A DNA stretch of 64,000 nt from GCA-002050365 sp038235165 (GTDB lineage Bacteria; Acidobacteriota; Blastocatellia; Pyrinomonadales; Pyrinomonadaceae): assembly GCA_038235165.1 (NCBI GenBank), contig JBBSUG010000025.1, positions 3,571 to 67,570 on the forward strand. Reading direction: 5' to 3'. Positions 58,101-64,000 of this stretch are shown here, in pieces; position 1 is the first letter of the stretch, and the number at the start of each line of letters is the position of its first letter. The notes under the pieces are model-generated. The model searched no databases. It was not told where the DNA came from and saw only the letters and a list, made by a program, of their open reading frames with translations. Made by a program: the position numbers and the translations under genes.

Positions 58101-59626
58101 GGTCTGCCCATTTTGATATTGAATTTCATTCGACCGACGCGCGATAGATCGAAGCGGCGGGCATCGAAAAACATTCCTTCGAGCAGACGATAAGCGGTCG
58201 GCACGGTTGGCGGATCGCCGGGGCGCATTTTGCGGTAAATTTCCAGCAGCGCGTCAACCGGCTTGGCAATCGTATCTTTTTTCAAAGTTTGTGCGATGAC
58301 ACCGCCGACCACATCATTTGCGGGGAAGAACACGGAAAAACTCAGCAAACCTTCTTCGATGATCTGCTGCAGTTTGGCAGCTGTGATTTCGTTGTTCGCT
58401 TCGAGAACGACCTCGCCGGTTTCGGTATTGACTACATCGTCCAAAGCATACGCACCTTCAAAATCCTGCGGTGAAACTTCGACTTGTTCGGTACCGAGTT
58501 TTCTCATTTCGCGGATCGCCGAGGCGGTAATTTTCTTGCCGATTTTCGTCACCGTTTCGCCGCCGTTTTTGATTTCTTCTTCGGCACGCATCCCGTTCAA
58601 ACTGGTGTCGCCCGCATCTTTAACTTTGACGAACAGTTTACTGTTCTGAACGCTCACTTCGTCCGTTACATAAAATTGACGCAGAATATCGGCGTTGTTG
58701 TATTCGGCATTTTTGACGACTTCTTCCAAAATTTGATCGGAGACGGTTTTCATATCAATCTGCGGATTAAGCCACAAACCCAACGCTCGCAAAAAGATCG
58801 TCGCCAGAATTTTGCGTTTGCCGAGACGGGCGTGCAAAATGCCTTTTTGATCATATTCGAATTCAACCCACGAACCGCGATACGGAATAATTTTCGCCAG
58901 ATAAGCGTCGCGGTCGCCTTTATAAAACACACCCGGCGAACGGTGAAGCTGCGAAACGATCACTCTTTCCGTCCCGTTGATGACAAAAGTACCGTTGTCG
59001 GTCATCAGCGGAATTTCGCCGAAGAAAACATCTTCTTCCTTGATGTCACGAATCGTCGAAACATTTGTTTCCGGGTCTTTATCGAACACCGTCAGACGAA
59101 TTTTTACCTTTAGCGGAACGCTGTAAGACGTGCCGCGCTCCTGACATTCCTGCTGGTCGTGTTTGTGTTTCAAGCCAACGGGTTCGCCGCAATTCGAGCA
59201 GAGTTTTGGGCGGACGACGTTAAAAGTTCCGCAGTTGTTACAGAGAACTTCCGCCGGATTGAACGGGTCAACCTTTATTTTCGCGCTGCATTCTTTACAA
59301 TTGGCGCGCAGATGCTCTAAACCTTCGAGATTGCCGCATTTGCACTGCCAGTTGCCGATTTGATACTCAACGAACTCAAGCGTTGCAGTTTCGCGGAAAT
59401 CGGAAACCGGAAAAATGGATTGGAAAACCGTTTGCAGCCCGACCATATCGCGCTCTTCGGGAATCAAGTCCATTTGCAGAAAACGATTATATGATTCGCG
59501 CTGCACTTCGATCAGATTAGGAATGCGGGCGGATGTATAAATTTTTGAAAAATCTACGCGCTTGGGTGCCTGACTTGTTCGGCGACCAAGCCCGTTGGTG
59601 TTTTTTTGTAGCGGATTGATAATCAT
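55172..59626 (-). CDS. rpoB: DNA-directed RNA polymerase subunit beta with inserted zinc ribbons
   Basis: 1484 residues from the ATG at 59626 (MIINPLQ); a TTG at 59704 would add 26 residues. Standard parts: RVDFSKI near the start, [50 protein letters not shown] and [20 protein letters not shown]. Inserted after LEFVEYQIG and before [16 protein letters not shown] are two Cys4-type clusters (CxC...CxxC and CxxC...CxxC, about residues 95-146). Probably found in the phylum; see finding. Acts as the catalytic core with beta'. Confidence 0.97.
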   Translation of the reverse strand: [1484 protein letters not shown]

Positions 59627-59740
59627 ATATTTTAGAAAATCGGGTCTTGAAGATAATTCTTGTTGATTTAAACTCTTTTTCTTGCTAAGATGCGGTAGCT
59701 TCAAAATCCACCACTAAATTTTCAAGAAGAGACGGCAAAT

Positions 59741-59770
59741 GCGGTCGAGGGTAAAACATGCCCTGACCGC
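59741..59770 (-). promoter_or_regulatory. Hairpin in the rpoB leader
   Basis: GCGGTCGAGGG (59741-59751) pairs with CCCTGACCGC (59761-59770), with one bulge. Lies about 115 bases before the ATG; no T run follows, so it may be a processing or stability element. Confidence 0.4.
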
Positions 59771-59905
59771 TTAATTATTAGCAGTATCGCTATGAAATAA
59801 ATTTTTCGAGAGTGCCAAAAAGGACACTTAACTCCAATGTTTTTCGAGAGAAATTAATCTCGTCGCCCGGTAAAATTAAAAAACTAAAATTGGTTTTTTA
59901 TAGAT

Positions 59906-59946
59906 GGCGAGAGTTTGAAATTAGTTGCCTGTTTCAAACTCTCGCC
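59906..59946 (-). terminator. Attenuator-like hairpin between rplL and rpoB
   Basis: Perfect 15-bp stem GGCGAGAGTTTGAAA / TTTCAAACTCTCGCC with an 11-base loop, 24 bases after the rplL stop, followed at a distance by TATAAAAAACC. Many bacteria partly terminate here to set the L7/L12-to-polymerase ratio. Confidence 0.7.
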
Positions 59947-59969
59947 GCTTGTTTAGAATAACAAGAAAA

Positions 59970-60356
59970 CTATTTAACTTCAACCGTCGCACCAGCATCA
60001 GTCAATTTAGTTTTGATTTCGTCGGCTTCTGCCTGGGAAACACCTTCTTTAATGGCTTTCGGCGCACTGTCAACCAATTCTTTGGCTTCTTTCAGCCCTA
60101 AACCGGCGACAACTTCGCGGACAACCTTGATAACGGAAATTTTGTTTCCGCCGGCAGATGTCAAAACGACATCAAACGTATCTTTTTCAGCTTCGGCAGG
60201 TGCCGCATCACCGCCACCCGCTGCCATCGCCATCGGCGCTGCGGCAGCAGCGGCAGAAACGCCAAACACTTCTTCCAATTCCTTGACCAATTCCGACGCT
60301 TCGAGCAGCGTTATACCTTTCAAATATTCGACGACTTCATCTTTTGTAATTGCCAT
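59970..60356 (-). CDS. rplL: 50S ribosomal protein L7/L12
   Basis: 128 residues. N-terminal dimer domain, Ala-rich hinge (SAAAAAAPMAMAAGG), and the C-terminal domain with KEAKELVDSAPKAIKEGVSQ that contacts translation factors. AGGAGG stands about nine bases before the ATG. Binds L10 as dimers on the ribosome stalk. 244 bases separate it from rplJ, more than usual, with weak hairpins. Confidence 0.97.
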   Translation of the reverse strand: MAITKDEVVEYLKGITLLEASELVKELEEVFGVSAAAAAAPMAMAAGGGDAAPAEAEKDTFDVVLTSAGGNKISVIKVVREVVAGLGLKEAKELVDSAPKAIKEGVSQAEADEIKTKLTDAGATVEVK

Positions 60357-60600
60357 GATTAAATTATTTCCTCCTAAAGGGTTCTGTTTATTGTTGGTTA
60401 ATCGCCAATTGTAAATACTTAATCGCCCTTATTTAGTGACGATTGAATTTTACGATTGACGGCTTCGTTGTGTCAGCCGCGAGAACCCACGGGACATTTC
60501 ATTTCAGCGGGTTGCATCACCGCGTTTTGAAAAGTCCGAGCCGCAAAAGCGACCTGACTTATCGCTTCGCTCGTTTTACCTTGAGTACGGCTTAGAAAAA

Positions 60601-61308
60601 TTATTCTGCTTTTGGTTTTTCCGCCGCCGGTTCTTCTTGCGAAGCCTCCGGCACGGTGTTTTCAGAATTTTGTTCAGCTTCCGGCGCAGTCTCAGATTGC
60701 GTTGCGGCTGCTTCAGTCGAGGCATTTTCCGGTGCTTCTGCCGCCGATTCAGCTTTTTGCTCGGCTTTCGGTTGTTCCGCTTTCATCTCCGGTGCTTTAT
60801 CGCCGATTTGTTTGATAACGACCGCTAAATTGCGCGGCACGGCGTTGATAACCGTCACGATGCGCTGCGCCTGAGCATTGATAACGAACAGCAATTTTGA
60901 AATAAGCTCTTCTTTTGAAGGAAGGCTCGCAATTGCCTGGACCTGTTTTAAGTCAACTACTTTGCCTTCAACCACACCGGCTTTGAATGTATAAAAATCA
61001 GCATTGTCTTTGACAAACTTGGAGACGGTTTTCGACAAACCAACCGGATCGCTGTCTGTCCACGCGATTGCCGTGACACCCTTGAGGTATTCGGTTGCAC
61101 CTTCAAACTGAGTGTCCTTGATCGCTAAACGTGCGATGGTGTTTTTCACAACCTGATAATTGGCTCCGGCTTCGCGCAGTTGATGACGAAATTCTTGGTC
61201 TTTATTAACGGTAACTTTATTGAAACTAACGACCATCGCGGACTTTGAAGTATTCAGCTTTTCCGTGAGGGCTTTCAAATCTTTTTGTTTTTGCTCTTTC
61301 GTTTTCAT
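60601..61308 (-). CDS. rplJ: 50S ribosomal protein L10 with long acidic C-terminal tail
   Basis: 235 residues; ordinary L10 has about 170. The core (to about residue 175) has KTKEQKQKDLKALTEKLN and NKVTVNKDQEFRHQLREAG at the start. The last 60 residues are Ala, Glu and Pro rich (AEQKAESAAEAPENAST and similar) and look unstructured. L10 carries the L7/L12 dimers at the stalk base and regulates its own operon. The tail may be an addition specific to this lineage. Confidence 0.95.
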   Translation of the reverse strand: MKTKEQKQKDLKALTEKLNTSKSAMVVSFNKVTVNKDQEFRHQLREAGANYQVVKNTIARLAIKDTQFEGATEYLKGVTAIAWTDSDPVGLSKTVSKFVKDNADFYTFKAGVVEGKVVDLKQVQAIASLPSKEELISKLLFVINAQAQRIVTVINAVPRNLAVVIKQIGDKAPEMKAEQPKAEQKAESAAEAPENASTEAAATQSETAPEAEQNSENTVPEASQEEPAAEKPKAE

Positions 61309-61331
61309 TTTTTTCCTCGCTCCCCACTCGT

Positions 61332-62024
61332 TTAAGCGTAAGCTAATTCGTCGAGCAAAACGCCCGGACTCATCGTTGCCGCCAGATTGATTTTTTTCAA
61401 ATAACGACCTTTGGCGGTTGTCGGTTTAGCCTTCATCACGGCATTAATTAAAACTCTCGTGTTTTCAAGGAGTTTTGCCTCGTCAAATGAAACTTTTCCG
61501 ACCGGCGAATGAATCACACCGGTTTTATCAACACGATATTCAACTTTTCCGGCTTTTGTTTCTTCAATAGCGTTTTTAACATCCATCGTCACCGTTCCGG
61601 TTTTTGGATTCGGCATCAACCCGCGCGGACCCAGAACTTTTCCGAGTGTTCCGACGACGCGCATCATATCCGGTGTGGCGATCACGGCATCAAAATCGAG
61701 CCAGCCGCCTTTGATTTTATTGACTAAATCTTCACCGCCGACAAAATCTGCCCCTGCGTCTTCCGCTTCTTTGACTTTTTCGCCCTGTGCGATGACGACA
61801 ATGCGTTTGGCTTTGCCACCCAATCCATGCGGCAGAACAATCGTTCCGCGCACCAGTTGATCGGCTTTGCGCGGGTCAACTCCGAGCCACATCGTCAATT
61901 CCACCGATTCATCAAAATTTGCAAAAGCAATTTCTTTTACTTTTGAAATTCCTTCCGGCAATTCATATTTCTTGTTCGGCTCTACTTTTTCCAGAGCCGC
62001 ACGATATTTTTTTCCTCTTTTCAT
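61332..62024 (-). CDS. rplA: 50S ribosomal protein L1
   Basis: 230 residues from the ATG at 62024 (MKRGKKYRAALEKV) with GGAG just upstream. GKAKRIVVIAQGEK, PDMMRVVGTLGKVLGPRGLM and a C-terminal KINLAATMSPGVLLD are all typical. Binds 23S rRNA at the L1 stalk and represses translation of the rplKA mRNA. Between rplK and rplJ as usual. Confidence 0.97.
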   Translation of the reverse strand: MKRGKKYRAALEKVEPNKKYELPEGISKVKEIAFANFDESVELTMWLGVDPRKADQLVRGTIVLPHGLGGKAKRIVVIAQGEKVKEAEDAGADFVGGEDLVNKIKGGWLDFDAVIATPDMMRVVGTLGKVLGPRGLMPNPKTGTVTMDVKNAIEETKAGKVEYRVDKTGVIHSPVGKVSFDEAKLLENTRVLINAVMKAKPTTAKGRYLKKINLAATMSPGVLLDELAYA

Positions 62025-62111
62025 TTTATCTCCGAGGTTCAAACGAAGTTTTAACTTCTCCCTCTTTTTTAAGACGAAGGGTAATCAGAATAAAGTTAAA
62101 AAATAATTCTT

Positions 62112-62151
62112 AACTTTATCTCTTATCCTTCAACTTTATCTCTTATCCTTC
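62112..62151. repeat. 20-base tandem duplication spanning the end of rplK
   Basis: AACTTTATCTCTTATCCTTC occurs twice without gap (62112-62131, 62132-62151). The rplK stop lies in the right copy; the left copy is an additional copy after the stop. Confidence 0.85.
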
Positions 62152-62571
62152 AATAGTAAGTCCCATACTTTTCGCCGTGCCTTCGATTGTTTTCATCGCC
62201 GATTCAATGCTTGACGTATTCAGATCAGGCATTTTTTTCTTGGCAATTTCTTCAATCTGAGCGCGTGAAATTGTTCCGACCTTCGTTTTGTTGGATGTCG
62301 CCGAACCTTTAGCAATCCCCGACGCTTTTCTTAAAAGATCTGCCGCTGGCGGCGTTTTCGTTTCAAACGTAAACGAACGGTCAGCGAAAACCGTAATCAC
62401 GACCGGAACTTTCATATCCGGGTCGTCGTTCTGAGTTTTTGCATTAAACGCTTTGCAAAACTCCATAATATTCACGCCGTGTTGTCCAAGCGCGGGACCA
62501 ATCGGCGGCGCGGGGTTTGCTTTTCCCGCCGGAATCTGTAACTTGATATATCCTGTAATTTTCTTAGCCAT
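62143..62571 (-). CDS. rplK: 50S ribosomal protein L11
   Basis: 142 residues. KITGYIKLQIPAGKANPAPP, then GPALGQHGVNIMEFCKAFN and TFETKTPPAADLLRKASG are invariant features. Binds the GTPase centre of 23S rRNA. The stop lies within a short tandem duplication. Confidence 0.98.
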   Translation of the reverse strand: MAKKITGYIKLQIPAGKANPAPPIGPALGQHGVNIMEFCKAFNAKTQNDDPDMKVPVVITVFADRSFTFETKTPPAADLLRKASGIAKGSATSNKTKVGTISRAQIEEIAKKKMPDLNTSSIESAMKTIEGTAKSMGLTIEG

Positions 62572-62637
62572 ATTTCGATTTACGAATTTGAATTTAAGCT
62601 TGTAAATTCAAAAAAGTCCTCATTTTATTCTCTGATA

Positions 62638-63198
62638 CTATTCTTCTTCTGCAAATGTAACCTTTTCCACGTCCAGGAAATTCAATTCGACCGGCGTAGC
62701 ACGTCCAAAAATTGTCACGGTGACTTTCAAAGTCGTTTTTTCCTCATTCACTTCTTCTACTTTACCCGTAAAACTTGCAAACGGACCTGATTTTATACGA
62801 ACAACTTCTTCGATTGCGTAAGTAAATTTCGGTTTCGGCTTTTCGGTCGCAACTTCAATATTGTGGACAATTTGGTCAACTTCCAACTGTGTCAAAGGAG
62901 TTGGGTTTCTACCGCCCAAAAATCCCGTAACTTTCGGTGTTGATTTAATCGCGTGGAAAACATTGTCTGGAATTTTTCCTTTTTCGCCGCATTCTATTTC
63001 GACCAGAACGTAACCCGGATAGAACATCCGGGACGATTCAATACGCTTGTTTCCGCGCATTTCAACGACTGTCTCCTTCGGCAGTAAAACCTCCGTGATC
63101 AAATCGCTCAACTCCATATCGCGGATACGGGCGTTGAGACTCTCGACCACTTTGTTTTCGTGACCCGAATATGTGTGGATGAAATACCACTGCTTCAT
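62638..63198 (-). CDS. nusG: Transcription termination/antitermination factor NusG
   Basis: 186 residues. N-terminal NGN domain (WYFIHTYSGHENKVVESLNA; MFYPGYVLVE) and C-terminal KOW domain (RIKSGPFASFTGKVEEVN). Binds RNA polymerase and couples to Rho or ribosome. Twelve bases after secE, as usual. Confidence 0.98.
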   Translation of the reverse strand: MKQWYFIHTYSGHENKVVESLNARIRDMELSDLITEVLLPKETVVEMRGNKRIESSRMFYPGYVLVEIECGEKGKIPDNVFHAIKSTPKVTGFLGGRNPTPLTQLEVDQIVHNIEVATEKPKPKFTYAIEEVVRIKSGPFASFTGKVEEVNEEKTTLKVTVTIFGRATPVELNFLDVEKVTFAEEE

Positions 63199-63210
63199 TT
63201 TATAAATCCT

Positions 63211-63459
63211 TTAGATACCGACGATCTTATTAACCAGCAAAGTCAAAACGTCTAAAATATAGACCCATGCGTGATCAACTAAATAAAGAAAAATAGCAAA
63301 GAATATAACATTAACGATAACGATAAGTGTCGTATTTCTCACGTCTTCGGAAGAAGGAAAGGTCGTTTTGTCCAATTCTTCGCGCGTATTGCGAATAAAG
63401 TCACCGACACTTTCTTTTTCTTTGTTATTTTTGTCTAAGGTTTCAACTGCTTCCGCCAC
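63211..63459 (-). CDS. secE: Preprotein translocase subunit SecE
   Basis: 82 residues. An acidic N-terminus, a short amphipathic helix (VGDFIRNTREELDKTTFP) and one membrane helix followed by the usual VDHAWVYILD region. Part of the SecYEG channel. Follows the tRNA-Trp gene. Confidence 0.93.
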   Translation of the reverse strand: MAEAVETLDKNNKEKESVGDFIRNTREELDKTTFPSSEDVRNTTLIVIVNVIFFAIFLYLVDHAWVYILDVLTLLVNKIVGI

Positions 63460-63485
63460 TGTTTTATCTCCTCAATTATCTTTGG

Positions 63486-63561
63486 TGGCAGGGGTACCAG
63501 GACTCGAACCCGGACCTACGGTTTTGGAGACCGACATGCTAACCATTGACACCATACCCCT
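63486..63561 (-). tRNA. trnW: tRNA-Trp (CCA anticodon)
   Basis: 76 bases including encoded CCA. Acceptor stem AGGGGTA / TACCCCT, anticodon loop CTCCAAA in a TCGGT / ACCGT(A) stem, T loop GGTTCGAGTCC. The location just before secE is a common arrangement. Confidence 0.95.
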
Positions 63562-63562
63562 A

Positions 63563-63630
63563 AGATTGAAAATTCCAGACTCAAGATTCCAAATGAAAAT
63601 CGGAATCTGAAACCTGGAATTTGAAATTTT
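63563..63630. repeat. Word-repeat palindrome between rpmG and tRNA-Trp
   Basis: AATTCCAGACTCAAGATTCC on the left mirrors GGAATCTGAAACCTGGAATT on the right, with a few mismatches. Same style as the elements at 36655 and 25639. Confidence 0.6.
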
Positions 63631-63633
63631 CGG

Positions 63634-63786
63634 TTATTTATTTTCCCGATGTACTCTGTGACAGCGGCAACGATTACAAAACTTTTTAAGTTCCAACCTT
63701 CCGGGCGTGTTCTTTTTGTTTTTGGTCGTTACATAATTGCGCTCTTTGCACTCGGTACACTGCAATATAATATTATCTCTTGCCAT
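63634..63786 (-). CDS. rpmG: 50S ribosomal protein L33
   Basis: 50 residues, MARDNIILQCTECKERNYVT at the start, and FCNRCRCHRVHRE near the end. Two CxxC pairs give the zinc-binding form. Too short to be reported as a long ORF; between tuf and trnW as in many bacteria. Confidence 0.95.
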   Translation of the reverse strand: MARDNIILQCTECKERNYVTTKNKKNTPGRLELKKFCNRCRCHRVHRENK

Positions 63787-63859
63787 TTCTTTCTAATCCT
63801 TAGTTCTTGGTTCTTAATTTCTTGCCAAACAAAAAAATGAGAATCGAGAACTGCTGTAA

Positions 63860-64000
63860 TTACTCGACGATTTCAGAAACCGTTCCCGCTCCGACCGTTC
63901 GTCCGCCTTCTCTGATGGCGAATCGCAATCCCTTTTCCATCGCAATCGGCGCGATCAACTCGATCTCCATCTGGATGTTGTCTCCCGGCATCACCATTTC
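63860..64000 (-). CDS. tuf: Translation elongation factor Tu, C-terminal part (5' end outside window)
   Basis: Last 46 residues: MVMPGDNIQMEIELIAPIAM then FAIREGGRTVGAGTVSEIVE and TAA. Delivers aminoacyl-tRNA to the ribosome. Start lies beyond the window. Confidence 0.97.
   Translation of the reverse strand, partial: EMVMPGDNIQMEIELIAPIAMEKGLRFAIREGGRTVGAGTVSEIVE

Noticed and set aside
58484..59113. 209-residue plus-strand ORF opposite rpoB, and a 169-residue one opposite rpoC (48310-48819)
   Set aside because: Shadows of real coding sequence; composition is biased to His/Arg/Phe with no domain and no Shine-Dalgarno.
59626..59704. RpoB start at TTG 59704
   Set aside because: Kept as an alternative only; the ATG at 59626 gives the usual short N-terminus before RVDFSKI, although neither site has a strong Shine-Dalgarno.

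Overview
The window is one contiguous piece of a bacterial chromosome with moderate GC content and little non-coding DNA. The gene set points to Acidobacteriota, most likely Blastocatellia/Pyrinomonadales. The hints are the FGASRLP-type TatA proteins, many small secreted proteins with a Q-terminated signal peptide, an RpoB with an inserted pair of zinc ribbons, a TssB-TssC-like fusion, and REP-like and word-repeat palindromes between genes. This taxonomic call is inference from gene content and not from a marker-tree search.

Layout. 1-716: DsbA-like tail plus VKOR (disulfide formation). 670-8127: polysaccharide/glycan cluster (three glycosyltransferases, formyltransferase, polysaccharide deacetylase, asparagine synthase). 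8603-10032: ECF sigma factor with its RskA-type anti-sigma factor. 10113-13238: small zinc-ribbon protein, S1/P1 nuclease, TatC and TatB. 13301-23432: replication/partition neighbourhood, in coordinate order selD, parB, parA, mnmG, a TssB-TssC-like gene, dnaN, a small membrane gene and dnaA, with DnaA-box clusters on both sides of dnaA. 23543-36650: housekeeping and uncharacterised genes (NuiA-like, DUF445, purM, two tatA, pip, response regulator, dehydrogenase, MBL hydrolase, pgeF, acpS, GDPD, methyltransferase). 36741-46074: TlpA-like protein, thiO and an aromatic amino acid catabolism block (hmgA, hppD, phhA, divergent Lrp) interrupted by a MazF toxin-antitoxin pair, a WG-repeat protein, a DUF5678 gene and a broken retropepsin-like gene. 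46150-47678: glpX and fdxA. 47803-64000: the tuf-rpmG-trnW-secE-nusG-rplKAJL-rpoB-rpoC block, read right to left.

Four points stand out. (1) selD has an in-frame UGA at the catalytic position, so the selenophosphate synthase is itself probably a selenoprotein; a plain ORF call loses its N-terminus. (2) rpoB and rpoC, normally adjacent, are separated by a three-gene, ATGA-coupled cassette (secreted HEAT-repeat protein, membrane-anchored protein, peptidoglycan-binding protein with a putative zinc phospholipase-like domain). This is the best candidate for an undescribed system. (3) The origin looks bipartite, with a TAA+5xTAG DnaA-trio-like tract next to nine TGTGGAAAA-type boxes. (4) A lone sheath-like TssB-TssC fusion sits between dnaN and mnmG. 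No CRISPR array, rRNA operon, insertion sequence or prophage was seen.
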